64,000 nucleotides of DNA from Caulobacter sp. BP25 (GCF_002737755.1 NZ_PEGH01000017.1:1-64000), one strand, 5' to 3'. Numbered from the stretch's first letter, positions 33,347-41,909 are shown. Made by a program: numbers and translations. The notes: generated by a model not told the origin, from the letters alone.

Positions 33347-33496
33347 CTACCAGATGGTCTTGGCGCTGACCGTGCCGGAGACGCCGCCGTCGCTGTCGGC
33401 AGTGATCGAACCGCTGGTCTCGACCGAATAGGCGATGATTTCTTCCAGCTCTTCGATCTGATCGATCGTGACTTGGGCGGTTTCGAACTCGGTCAT
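33347..33496 (-). CDS. small peptide 1, candidate RiPP precursor
   Basis: This 49-residue peptide starts at an ATG behind a near-perfect ribosome site (GGAGGGACTG). The N-terminal half is MTEFETAQVTIDQIEELEE then IIAYS; the tail from residue 25 is VETSGSITADSDGGVSGTVS then AKTIW. It has no cysteine, so any shared chemistry with its sister must use Ser, Thr, Asp, Tyr or the C-terminal Trp. DNA of the leader half is very similar between the two genes, while the tails differ, which is consistent with tandem duplication and diversification. It is the first gene of the operon. An upstream in-frame extension to 33778 has no protein-like sequence and is not used. Confidence 0.75.
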   Translation of the reverse strand: MTEFETAQVTIDQIEELEEIIAYSVETSGSITADSDGGVSGTVSAKTIW

Positions 33497-33577
33497 CAGT
33501 CCCTCCGTATTGCTGAAAGCCGGCGAGTTGCTCGGCCCGATTAAGCTACGCCACGGATTTTTGACTCGCAATAAGGT

Positions 33578-33608
33578 TGTATAGAGAAAAATACACGTTT
33601 CAGTACAA
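33578..33608 (-). promoter_or_regulatory. possible promoter of the peptide operon
   Basis: On the minus strand, TTGTAC (33608-33603) and TATACA (33583-33578) lie 19 bases apart in an AT-rich segment about 85 bases upstream of the first peptide gene. The spacing is two bases longer than ideal. No operator is evident. Confidence 0.25.
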
Positions 33609-33680
33609 TCAAGTCGATTGTCGGCTTGGCCTCGTTGGATCATGTCCAGGCCGCAGCGTGATCTAGGGTCTGGACTCAAT

Positions 33681-34019
33681 CGGCGTCCACCTTTGCGGGC
33701 ACACCTCGCCTGGGCCCTGGGCGATCGCGACGACGCGCTGACGGCGGCCGAGGCGGCGCTTACCCTGCCACCCACCAACTACACCTCGACCGAAGCCTAC
33801 TCAGCGCCGTCCCTGGTCGGCGCGCTGGCCTCGGCCGAGCCGCGCGACCCGGCCGAGCGCCGTCGCGCCGCAACGCTGATCAAGCGCGGCCTGCCGGCGC
33901 TGGCCCGCTACGCCCTGGTGTTCCCCATCGCCCGGCCGCGCCCGGCCCTGGTGCGCGGCCTGGTCGCCGCGCCGCGTGATCCGGCGCGCGCCGCGTCTGC
34001 ACTGGCGCGCTGCAGTTGA
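33681..34019 (+). pseudogene. C-terminal remnant of a TPR-containing regulator
   Basis: The frame reads LRAHLAWALGDRDDALTAAE, AALTLPPTNYTSTEAYSAPS, then RRRAATLIKRGLPALARYAL and VFPIARPRPALVRGLVAAP. This resembles the helical-repeat tail of adenylate-cyclase or LuxR-like ATPase regulators, in which a VFPIGRPR element recurs. No start or catalytic domain is present, so it is a leftover of a larger gene. Identification is by pattern only. Confidence 0.35.
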
Positions 34020-34230
34020 ATAGCATTGCGGCGACGGCGGCCGATCCGCTGTGCGTTGTGGGATCTCAGCAGCTCGGCCGTCTCGCAGCGGCTCCAACCG
34101 GACGATCAGCTGGCTAACCCACCTCTACACTGCTGTTTATCAACGCATCGCACTCTTCAGCACCATGCGCATCCGGTTGCTGGTGCTCGTAGGCGACCAG
34201 TGGGCTACCGCTTGCAGATCAGACAGTCTT

Positions 34231-34262
34231 AAGTTGGCAAAGTGGACAGCGTTAGGTGGTCC
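34231..34262. repeat. transposon-end-like segment beside the tRNA
   Basis: On the minus strand this reads CACCTAACGCTGTCCACTTT and continues GCCAACTTA. The TAACGCTGTCC core matches the repeats at 28231 and 28263. It is a single degenerate copy, 16 bases from the 3' end of tRNA-Arg, with no transposase gene attached. The stretch 34020-34230 before it shows no gene. Confidence 0.3.
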
Positions 34263-34277
34263 TTACAACGGCGCTGG

Positions 34278-34351
34278 CGGCCCGGGAGGGACTCGAACCC
34301 CCGACCTTCGCTTTAGGAAAGCGCTGCTCTATCCTGCTGAGCTACCGGGCC
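34278..34351 (-). tRNA. tRNA-Arg (CCU anticodon)
   Basis: The 74-base cloverleaf has acceptor arms GGCCCGG and CCGGGCC with discriminator G, D-arm GCTCAGCAGGATAGAGC, anticodon loop TTCCTAA giving CCU, and T-arm GGGGGTTCGAGTCCCTC. The first base pair of the anticodon stem (G-A) is a mismatch; the other four pairs form. CCA is not encoded. The 3' end points toward the peptide operon, a common orientation for integrated elements. Confidence 0.9.
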
Positions 34352-34475
34352 GCGGCGCGCGCGGGTCAGGGTGCATAGCGCAAGTTGGCGGGCGTGCGAA
34401 CCCCAGTAAGGCGAGAAGCTGTTCTCGGCCTGAGGCTCGAAACGGAGCAGCAGAATCTGGTTGATCTGGGCGGCG

Positions 34476-34672
34476 TTACAGGACGACGTGGGCGACGCCG
34501 CGCTCGGACTTATCGTCGCTGATGAACGCCCAAAAGCGCGAGCGTGGATCGTGGTCGATCCCGGAAATCACTTCAGCGGCTAGCAAGAATTGACCAGGGA
34601 CACGCGCGGCCGCGCCTCCGCCAGCGCCGCGAACGGCAGGATAAAGGCCAAGGTCAGACTTCCTGCAGTCAT
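34476..34672 (-). pseudogene. short frameshifted gene coupled to the GT61 gene
   Basis: An ATG at 34672 overlaps the GT61 stop (ATGA) and starts a signal-peptide-like stretch (MTAGSLTLAFILPFAALAEA) that soon ends at a TAG (34580). Another frame then continues with protein-like sequence (FLLAAEVISGIDHDPRSRFW, then SDDKSERGVAHVVL) to a TAA at 34476. One indel would join them into about 65 residues. It may be a decayed small secreted protein. No family is recognised. The rest of 34352-34475 shows nothing. Confidence 0.3.
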
Positions 34673-35844
34673 AGACGAAGCTCCGGCGCGACGGGCGGCG
34701 TGTAATCCTCTGCGCCCCTGGCGGAACAGGCCTCCGCGCGCTCTATGGCGATCGTGAGCTTTCGGCGGAATTCCTGCGGATCAATCCGAAACGGCTGCCT
34801 TTGCGGCTCGATCGTATGCAGGCGCGGCTCGCCGTCTTCTGGCAGGATGTAGCCAAGGTCGTGGCGACGGAAGTTGGCGATCCGCGATTGGACGTCCACC
34901 AGCCAGTTCAGCGACACAACTTGGCAGCCGGCGGGCGAGAGCAGGGTGTTGTGAAGGCCTGAGCCGAACTCGCCGGCCACAAGGCGGGCCTGCGAGAAAA
35001 TCCGCGCCTGCTTCGCCCAAGACAGGGTTTCCGGCCGCAGCACGACAAGACCAAGGCTCTTGGCGATCGCCTCGATCTCGGTCTCGTTCTCCATCTGGCG
35101 GAAGGACTGCGGGGTGCGCACCCCGCTTCGACTGACGAACACCTTGTCGAAGCCGCCGTTACGCGGCGGCTTCCGCGCCTCGCGTTCGAGCTCTCCGCGC
35201 AGGAAGTCGTGAAAATGGTAGTCCTTATGCAGCATGTGCGGCAGCAGGACCGTACCGACCTCCACGGCCTGGCGGCTGCTGTTGTAGGTGATGATCTTGA
35301 GCTTCGGGATCATCGCGCGCGCGATCTTGGCCATGTAGGTCGGGGCCGAGGCCGGCAGCAGCAGCGGAGCAACGACGCCGGCGTTGATCAGCGCCCGGAT
35401 CAGGAAGAGCTTCGGATACATCTCGGTCAGCCAATGACCCCAGACGTAGTTGAAGTGCGTGATCACGAAGGCCTTGGAGAGTTGGAGCCGGACTGGCGCG
35501 CGAAAGTTCCAAGCCTCCGGCGTGATGTCGTGATCGTACCAATGCTTGATATAGAACGGATAAGCCTGCTCAGCGTAGACGAGCCTGTCGTCCAGCTTCA
35601 GATGCGCGCCCATGCCGCCCACGATGGCGCGGTGAACCACCAGTAGGTCGATATCCGGCGTCATCGCCGGGCCGGATTCATGCGGCGCATTCAGTAAGTC
35701 GCCCGCGCAGGGCCACAGCATCGGTCGCGGCGGTATGGCGCCGCTAGACGGCATGAGACTGACCCGCGCCGCGCGATGCGCGCTCCCCAATGCCTCGGCG
35801 AGCGAAACCCGTTCAGCCTTGGATAGGTCGATCGAAACGGTCAT
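34669..35844 (-). CDS. glycosyltransferase family 61 protein
   Basis: This is a 391-residue protein with the GT61 (DUF563) pattern: FNYVWGHWLTEMYPKLFLIR in the first half, KVFVSRSG with ENETEIEAIAKSLG in the middle, and the nucleotide-sugar binding block VAGEFGSGLHNTLLSPAG followed by VVSLNWL. GT61 enzymes add pentoses, N-acetylglucosamine or other sugars to polysaccharide or glycoprotein. There is no membrane segment. It is the last intact gene of a minus-strand cluster with a WbsX/RgpF-type protein and an ABC polysaccharide exporter. Confidence 0.8.
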   Translation of the reverse strand: MTVSIDLSKAERVSLAEALGSAHRAARVSLMPSSGAIPPRPMLWPCAGDLLNAPHESGPAMTPDIDLLVVHRAIVGGMGAHLKLDDRLVYAEQAYPFYIKHWYDHDITPEAWNFRAPVRLQLSKAFVITHFNYVWGHWLTEMYPKLFLIRALINAGVVAPLLLPASAPTYMAKIARAMIPKLKIITYNSSRQAVEVGTVLLPHMLHKDYHFHDFLRGELEREARKPPRNGGFDKVFVSRSGVRTPQSFRQMENETEIEAIAKSLGLVVLRPETLSWAKQARIFSQARLVAGEFGSGLHNTLLSPAGCQVVSLNWLVDVQSRIANFRRHDLGYILPEDGEPRLHTIEPQRQPFRIDPQEFRRKLTIAIERAEACSARGAEDYTPPVAPELRL

Positions 35845-35903
35845 CGCGCGCGCCTATGTCGACTGATCGAGGAAGACTAGGAACGCATCGACGACGGCGC
35901 GCC

Positions 35904-38342
35904 TCACAAATCGAAGCTCGCGCGATAACCCGCTCGGGAGACGATGGCGGCGGTCAGGCGCTCCATGGCGTGGGCGGTCGTGCCGTCGACGCGACCCAAC
36001 TCTTTCTCAAAGCCGATCTCGGCCTCGGTCATCGTCAGGAGCGGCGCGAAGGCTTTTGTCCGCCCCCAGAACATCGAACCTGCGGCGAAGGGCGTCCCTG
36101 GATCAATCGCCAGATCCATGGCCCGAGCCAGCCGCCGCACGTGGGTTTCGTTGTTCGTCATGACCCCAGGTTCACCCAAGGCCATGCGAGCCCCGGCCGC
36201 CGCCAGCAGGCCCAGGGTCTCGTCGCCGTGGAACTCCGCCAGGGCCCGCTGGATCGCCTCGGGACCGATCAGATCGGCAACCAGGGTCTCCCGCCAGGCG
36301 TCGCCGTCGGCGCGATGCGGCGAGCGCTTGGTGTGCAGCTTGCAGAACAGCTCGTAGCCATGCTCGCGCGCCGCGCCGAGAGCCAGGAGGAACGGCCCGA
36401 GATCACGGCCCAGGTTCGGCGCGACAATGAACAGGGCGTTCGGAAAGGCCGCTCGCGCCGCTTGCAGCTGCGCCTCGGCCCATGTGTCTGGAACCGTCAG
36501 GATGACGTCGGCCTGATCCTGGACCCGCGCCACCCGCTCGGCGAACCAGTCGGTCAGGTCCGGATAGTAGAGATGCAGCAGGATAGCCGCGCGCGCGCGT
36601 CGCCGAAACGTCTTGGCGGCCTGCGCCACGATCGGATGATCCGCCGTCACGCGGTGGGCGTAGGGCGCCATGGCGGCGCGCGTGGCGTGCAGATAAGCAT
36701 GCCCGAACCAGCGGTCGGGCTCGAGATAGGCGCCCTCGCCCCACTCGTTCCATGCGTTGACGAACACCAGCGCCTCGCCTGGCGGCCGCGCGCCCTGGGC
36801 GTGGGCCAGAGCGCCCGCCAGCCAGCGCTGGTAGAGCGCGGGCTCGGCATTGTGGAAGACCTTGCCCCCACCGGGCTTTCGAGCCTGATTGTCCCAGCCG
36901 GGCATGACCCCAGGCACGAAACCTGGATCGGCCGCCGATAGAGCCTTCAGCTTGGCCTCGACCACACCGCCATAGTCGTAGACTTGTCCGTAGAACCCAT
37001 CGTGCAGCCGCTGGACCCGCCCGGTGATCTCGGCGGCCTCGATCCCGTGCGGCGGAAAGTCGATGACGCCATCGAAGCCGCAGCCCGCATAGTCCGAGAA
37101 GCCAAACGCGGTCGTCGCGTAGAGGGTGATCTCGCCCAGGCCAAGGCCGCGCGCCTGCTCGCGCCAGAGCCGCGCGGTGGCGCCCGGATCGGGCAGCCGG
37201 TCGGGACGGTAGACGACGAGCACGGGCTTTCCGCCGATCCGCAGGTATCGTGGGTCGGCCATGTACCGGGCCATGTCGCGAAACACCGCCGCGTCATCCT
37301 CTGGCGAGTGGTTTTGACCAATCAGGATGTCGTCTTCGTCACCTTCCCAGCGCCGGGTCCAGTTTTCGTTGGCCCAGCACAGCGCGAACGGCAGGTCCAG
37401 AGACGGATCGGCCAGATAGGCCTCGATCGGCGCCTCCAGCAGACGCTTGCCGTCGAACCAGTAGTAGTGGAAGCAGAAGGCCGCGACGCCGGCGTCACGG
37501 GCCAGCGAGACCTGCCGCGCCATCACCTCGCGAACGCGCAGATCGTAATAGCCGAGATCGGCGGGGAGACGCGGCTGATAGTGTCCCACGAACTGCGGCT
37601 GGGCCTTGGCCACATTGCTCCATTCGGTGAAGCCCCTGCCCCACCAGGCGTCGTTCTCGGGGATCGGGTGGAACTGCGGCAGGTAGAAGGCCACCACCTT
37701 CGGCGCGTCGGGCGCTAGGCGCAACGGCTCCACGATTGGGCCGGCGAATTGATCGCTGTGAGCGTTTTGCGCGACCTTGAACGCATGATCGTAGGTCTGC
37801 CGCCAAGCATCGCTTCCCTTGTGGAGCGGGGCGTGAACCGAGCGCCGCGTGGCGCGCCAAGCCGCCGCGACAGGACGGCGGAGTGGCCCCAGCAGGCCTT
37901 TGACGCCCTCGACGATCGGCCCCAGCGCGCCGCGCGGATCAGGCTCCAGCCGGCCTGCGCCGGTGACAGCGAAATGGTCGATGGCGATCCGCCGAAGGTT
38001 CCCGCTCAGGGTCAGGCGCGCGCCGCGAAGGTGGCGTCCTCGCGCCGGCAACACCGCGAACAGACCGCCGGCCTGAGACTTCAGACGGGCTCGGGACTCC
38101 ACAGAATAGCCAGCGCCCCAGTCCGCCTCCACGACAACGCCGCCAAGATCTCCGGTGATGGCCTCAAGGCGAAGCTCGACGCGAAGCGTGCGAATTTCGG
38201 CCAGTTCCCGCAGCCGCGCCTTGTCCGGCGTCCATTCCAGGACGATGTCGCGGCCCTCCGCGAGCAGCTCAGCGCGCCCTTTCGCCGACGCTTGCCAGGC
38301 GCCGCCCTGAACGGGGCGCAGGTTCAGCCCCCCCTGGCTCAT
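35904..38342 (-). CDS. WbsX-like / RgpF-like polysaccharide biosynthesis protein
   Basis: This is an 812-residue protein. Residues about 1-200 are unrecognised and beta-rich (TLRVELRLEAITGDLGGVVV). Residues about 215-560 are the WbsX / glycosyltransferase WbsX family, related to GH99: VVAFYLPQFHPIPENDAWWG, GFTEWSNVAKAQPQFVGHYQ, FCFHYYWFDGKRLLE, CWANENWTRRWEG and FVNAWNEWGEGAYLEPD. Residues about 590-812 match rhamnan-synthesis F (RgpF) proteins: ILLHLYYPDLTDWFAERV, FIVAPNLGRDLGPFLLALG, FCKLHTKRSPH. The fusion of both modules is common in O-antigen and rhamnan loci. The stop of the ABC ATPase overlaps the ATG at 38342. Confidence 0.8.
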   Translation of the reverse strand: MSQGGLNLRPVQGGAWQASAKGRAELLAEGRDIVLEWTPDKARLRELAEIRTLRVELRLEAITGDLGGVVVEADWGAGYSVESRARLKSQAGGLFAVLPARGRHLRGARLTLSGNLRRIAIDHFAVTGAGRLEPDPRGALGPIVEGVKGLLGPLRRPVAAAWRATRRSVHAPLHKGSDAWRQTYDHAFKVAQNAHSDQFAGPIVEPLRLAPDAPKVVAFYLPQFHPIPENDAWWGRGFTEWSNVAKAQPQFVGHYQPRLPADLGYYDLRVREVMARQVSLARDAGVAAFCFHYYWFDGKRLLEAPIEAYLADPSLDLPFALCWANENWTRRWEGDEDDILIGQNHSPEDDAAVFRDMARYMADPRYLRIGGKPVLVVYRPDRLPDPGATARLWREQARGLGLGEITLYATTAFGFSDYAGCGFDGVIDFPPHGIEAAEITGRVQRLHDGFYGQVYDYGGVVEAKLKALSAADPGFVPGVMPGWDNQARKPGGGKVFHNAEPALYQRWLAGALAHAQGARPPGEALVFVNAWNEWGEGAYLEPDRWFGHAYLHATRAAMAPYAHRVTADHPIVAQAAKTFRRRARAAILLHLYYPDLTDWFAERVARVQDQADVILTVPDTWAEAQLQAARAAFPNALFIVAPNLGRDLGPFLLALGAAREHGYELFCKLHTKRSPHRADGDAWRETLVADLIGPEAIQRALAEFHGDETLGLLAAAGARMALGEPGVMTNNETHVRRLARAMDLAIDPGTPFAAGSMFWGRTKAFAPLLTMTEAEIGFEKELGRVDGTTAHAMERLTAAIVSRAGYRASFDL

Positions 38343-39091
38343 GCGGCTTGGGTTTCCCGACAGGCCATCCAGTCCTCGGTCGACCCCAGAAAAGCGATAT
38401 GCCCCCCCTTGAGCTCGCAGACACGGTTGCAGACGCGGCGAACCAGGTCGTGGTCGTGAGTGGCCAGGACGACGATCTTCGCCTCCTCGACCATCTTCTG
38501 CATGCGCTGGCCGGCCTTCTTGACGAAGTCGGCGTCGCCGGCGCTGAGCCATTCGTCCAGAACCAGGATATCGGCCTCGAACTCGGTGGCGACCGAGAAC
38601 ATCAGGCGAGCCAGCATCCCCGCTGAATAGGTCCGCACCGGCAGGTGCAGGAAGTCACCCAGCCCCGAGAATTCGGCGATGGAGTCCACGCGGCTGTCGA
38701 TCACCTTGCGCGACAGCCGGCGCATCAAGCCTAGCTTGTAGATGTTGCGCAGGCCCGTGGCCTCCATTTCGATGCCGGCGTTGATGGCGATCATCGAGGT
38801 GATGTCGCCGTCGATCGTCATCTGGCCCCGGGTCGGGTGATAGATGCCCGCGATCACCTTCAGCAGGGTCGTCTTGCCCGAACCATTGTGGCCGACCAGG
38901 GCGATGCGGTCGCCCTCATTGATTTCGAGGTTGATCCCCGACAGCGCCCTAACGGCGGCGACATCGCCCGCAGCCTTGTACATCTTGCCGCCGACGGCGA
39001 GGTTGAACACCGCGCTGCGCAGCGACTGCGAACGCAGGCTGTAAACGAAGTAGTCGAGATCGACGTCGGTCAGCTTGATCTGGTGGGTCAT
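38339..39091 (-). CDS. polysaccharide ABC exporter, ATP-binding subunit (Wzt/KpsT-like)
   Basis: This 250-residue ABC ATPase has Walker A VGHNGSGKTTLLK, an ABC signature variant in RTYSAGMLARLMFSV (YSAGM), Walker B DILVLDEWLSAGD, and the switch His in VLATHDHDLV. There is no C-terminal carbohydrate-binding domain, so it resembles KpsT or the short form of Wzt. It pairs with the permease gene nine bases upstream to move lipid-linked glycan across the inner membrane. Confidence 0.85.
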   Translation of the reverse strand: MTHQIKLTDVDLDYFVYSLRSQSLRSAVFNLAVGGKMYKAAGDVAAVRALSGINLEINEGDRIALVGHNGSGKTTLLKVIAGIYHPTRGQMTIDGDITSMIAINAGIEMEATGLRNIYKLGLMRRLSRKVIDSRVDSIAEFSGLGDFLHLPVRTYSAGMLARLMFSVATEFEADILVLDEWLSAGDADFVKKAGQRMQKMVEEAKIVVLATHDHDLVRRVCNRVCELKGGHIAFLGSTEDWMACRETQAA

Positions 39092-39100
39092 CGCCGCCTC

Positions 39101-39892
39101 CTACAGCCAGAAGACCACGCGCTTGCGGAACATGGCCAGCAGCGTCAGGGCGACCAGGGCCAAGACGCCCGTCGTCCCCAGAACCCATATCCACTCGTTG
39201 GCGGCGGGGGCATGCCCCAGCAACGGCGCGCGCAGTAGCTCGACCTGGTGGGTCAAGGGATTGAGCTCGACCATCTTGCGCCATTTGGGGCTGATGTTGT
39301 CGGCCGCCCAGAACACCGGGGTGACGTAGAACAGCAGCTGCACCACATAGCTCATCATGTAGGCCACGTCCCGAAAGCGCGTGGATGGAATGGCGATGAT
39401 GAAGCCCTGGAAGCAAACCAGCAGCAGAACCAGCGCCACGGCCGGGATCAGCGTCCAGTGGGGCACGACGAACTTCTGCAACAACAGCATCACCACCCAG
39501 AACGCGATCAGCTGGGTCAGGAAGTTGGTGGCCGCCTTCTGGGCGTGGAGGAACACGTAGAAGGTCAGGGGCAGCCGCTGGCTCTGCATGAGGCCCGCAT
39601 TGTAGAGGAAGATCGCCTGGGCCTCGGCGATGGTGGTGCCCACCAGCGACCAGGCCAGCAGACCCGCCAGCACCAGCGGGAAGCTCTTGGACATGTCCAC
39701 GCCCATCAGGGCGCTGACCACGATTGTCAGGGCGAATGCGATGACCAGCAGGTTGCAGGCCATCCAGAACGGCCCGAGCACCGAACGCTGAAAGCGGGAG
39801 ACCGTCTGGTCCAGCCCCAATCGCCACCACAGGGGAGTGAGACGGACACCGTCCGCAACATCCTTGAGGGCCGCCATCAAAGGGCTCGACAT
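39101..39892 (-). CDS. polysaccharide ABC exporter, permease subunit (Wzm/KpsM-like)
   Basis: This 263-residue ABC-2 family permease has about six hydrophobic segments. The N-terminal cytoplasmic part has LWWRLGLDQTVSRFQRSVLG, followed by PFWM, matching the conserved entry region of Wzm/KpsM proteins. The ending NPLTHQVELLRAPLLGHAP is also typical. It is the first gene of the glycan cluster and forms the channel with the ATPase encoded next. About 250 bases separate it from the divergent chemotaxis-like gene, with no obvious promoter elements. Confidence 0.85.
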   Translation of the reverse strand: MSSPLMAALKDVADGVRLTPLWWRLGLDQTVSRFQRSVLGPFWMACNLLVIAFALTIVVSALMGVDMSKSFPLVLAGLLAWSLVGTTIAEAQAIFLYNAGLMQSQRLPLTFYVFLHAQKAATNFLTQLIAFWVVMLLLQKFVVPHWTLIPAVALVLLLVCFQGFIIAIPSTRFRDVAYMMSYVVQLLFYVTPVFWAADNISPKWRKMVELNPLTHQVELLRAPLLGHAPAANEWIWVLGTTGVLALVALTLLAMFRKRVVFWL

Positions 39893-40145
39893 GCGGATCC
39901 TTCCTCGGGGCCCATGGTCAGGGCGGAATTCAACATCATCGCGACGGAATCAGGGCGGTTGATACACACGATCGTCGGGTTGCGACGCCTGTCGGCGCCG
40001 GCAAGGCGCCTGCTTACAGAGCGCCGCGCGCGGCGACAATGGTTCGACGCATCATCAATCGTGGGTCTCCGAGAATACCGCGTCGCCTTTACGGCAAATT
40101 CGCACATTCGGGCCATGGTGGCGCGTAACCCTCTGCGGCGATTTC

Positions 40146-41897
40146 ATGGTCTCTTCTTCTTTGGCGGTCTCCGCCTCTTCCGCGCTCTCGGCCGACGATC
40201 GGACGAGCGCCTGCCTCGAGGCAGCGCGTAGCGCGATTGAAGGACGCTTTCTCGAAGTGGGCGACGTGCTGTCGCGCGCCGTGGACGGCATGAGCGCGCT
40301 GATCACCGCGCTGGACCGCATGAAGGAAAGTCTCGGTGGCGACAGCGTCGCAACTGCCGCGCGTGAACTGGGGGAGGCCTCGGACACACTGCGCCGGCTG
40401 CCGCAAAGCCTGGAGGGGCGTCTCGATAAATTGGGCGACCTGGTGAAGGTTGGCGCACAGCTGAACAAGTGCATCGAGGATATGCACAAGCATCTGGCCT
40501 ATCTCCGGGTGTTTGGCGTCAATATCAAAATCACCTCGGGTGGCATCGCCGCAGCGGGCCCGGAGTTCGCCATCTTCGCTCAAGAGATCTGCGACTGTAT
40601 CGAACTGGGGCGCACCCAGCTTGATACGTTCCGCGCCGACCTGGGCGCGTTGGACTCCGACCTGCGCCAGGCGCTGACCCAGGAAGGCGCCCTCGCCCGT
40701 CGCTGCGACGATCTTCTGCCCGCAGTGCCCGACTCTCTTGTCGCCCAGGTCTCCGCGATCACGGCCCACCAGAGGCGGATCAGCGAAATCACCGAGAAGG
40801 TCGCGAGCCTGGCGCGCGACGTGCGCAAACAGGTAGGCTCGGCGCTGGCGGCGCTGCAGATCGGCGACATCACGCGCCAGCGGATAGAGCACGTGCAGTT
40901 CGGCCTCGCCCTTCTGGACGCGCCGGAAGTCCGCGCCCTTCCCGCCGAGGCCCACGCGCGGCTGTCCACATTCCTGCACAAACTGCTGACCGCGCAACTG
41001 AACGCCACCACGCGGGATTTCCGCCAGGCCGTCTCCCGCATCGGTCTCAACGTCGGCGCCATGGCCGCCGACGCGAGCGAGATCCTGCGCCTGCGCGACC
41101 ATGCCGAGAGCCAAGGCGGCGAAGGCAGCTTCCTGCGCGACCTTGAGGCCAATGTCGGCAAGGCCTTCGCTCTGGTTGACGACATCGAGGCGGGCGAACG
41201 CTCCGCCGAGACGGTCAGTCGATCCGCCGCCCGCTCGGCCCGAGACCTCGCCGCCCAGATCGCCGCGATTCAGAACATGCGCGCCGACGTCCAGATGATG
41301 GCGATGAACACGACGCTGAAGTGCTCGCGCATCGGCGAGACTGGAAAGCCCCTCGGCGTCATCGCGATCGAGCTGCGTCAGCACGCCACCCACCTGGAAA
41401 CCTCGGCCGGCCACACCATGGCGGCGCTGGAGGCGCTGTTCGGATCGACGTCCGACGAGGCGATGGATGACAGCGAGGTCCTGGAGCGCCAGGCCAGCGC
41501 GGCCTCGGCCGCCGCCGAGGCGCTGCGCGACGCCGTCGAACGCATTCGCAAGACCGGGGACGAGGTGGAAGGAGACCTCGCCAGCGCCGCCCATCAGGGT
41601 GGCGAGGTGGTGGACATGCTCAAGCAGGCCGCCGCCCGTTTCGATTTCGACCGACAGGTGGGCGGATATCTGGACGAGGCCTTGAACCTGTTGAAGCGGG
41701 CTATGGGCGACCAGGGCCCCATAGACGATCTCGCGCCGGTCCTGGCGCCGCTGATGGCCAGACTGTCGCGCACCTACACCATGGCTCAGGAACGCGAGGT
41801 CCATGCGCCGTTCGCCGACCAGGTCGGCGAGGTTCCCGAGCTAAACCCACACGCCCAGCCCCCCGCCGCCCAGAGCGACGACGAGGTGTTGTTCTAG
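40146..41897 (+). CDS. soluble chemotaxis-type (MCP-like) signalling protein
   Basis: This is a 583-residue, almost entirely helical protein with no membrane segment. Residues about 375-410 resemble the hairpin tip of MCP signalling domains but diverge: the block runs MRADVQMMAMNTTLKCSRIG then GKPLGVIAIELRQHA, where canonical receptors have LALNAxxEAARAGE and GFAVVAxEVRxLA. Residues before and after form long coiled coils (ITEKVASLARDVRKQVGSAL). It converges on cheB, and a hairpin separates the two genes. It is probably a cytoplasmic sensor or adaptor of the che system. CheA binding is uncertain given the altered tip. Confidence 0.65.
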   Translation: MVSSSLAVSASSALSADDRTSACLEAARSAIEGRFLEVGDVLSRAVDGMSALITALDRMKESLGGDSVATAARELGEASDTLRRLPQSLEGRLDKLGDLVKVGAQLNKCIEDMHKHLAYLRVFGVNIKITSGGIAAAGPEFAIFAQEICDCIELGRTQLDTFRADLGALDSDLRQALTQEGALARRCDDLLPAVPDSLVAQVSAITAHQRRISEITEKVASLARDVRKQVGSALAALQIGDITRQRIEHVQFGLALLDAPEVRALPAEAHARLSTFLHKLLTAQLNATTRDFRQAVSRIGLNVGAMAADASEILRLRDHAESQGGEGSFLRDLEANVGKAFALVDDIEAGERSAETVSRSAARSARDLAAQIAAIQNMRADVQMMAMNTTLKCSRIGETGKPLGVIAIELRQHATHLETSAGHTMAALEALFGSTSDEAMDDSEVLERQASAASAAAEALRDAVERIRKTGDEVEGDLASAAHQGGEVVDMLKQAAARFDFDRQVGGYLDEALNLLKRAMGDQGPIDDLAPVLAPLMARLSRTYTMAQEREVHAPFADQVGEVPELNPHAQPPAAQSDDEVLF

Positions 41898-41909
41898 GGG
41901 CCTTCCGAT

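Noticed and set aside
33497..33778. N-terminal extension of peptide 1
   Set aside because: Upstream codons look non-coding and a near-perfect ribosome site precedes the ATG at 33496.
28962..34351. A complete tRNA-integrated mobile element
   Set aside because: No integrase and no second copy of the tRNA 3' end were seen, so only a remnant-bounded accessory segment is claimed.
40089..41804. 571-codon minus-strand frame opposite the MCP-like gene
   Set aside because: The plus-strand product has coherent coiled-coil and MCP-like sequence; this frame has none.
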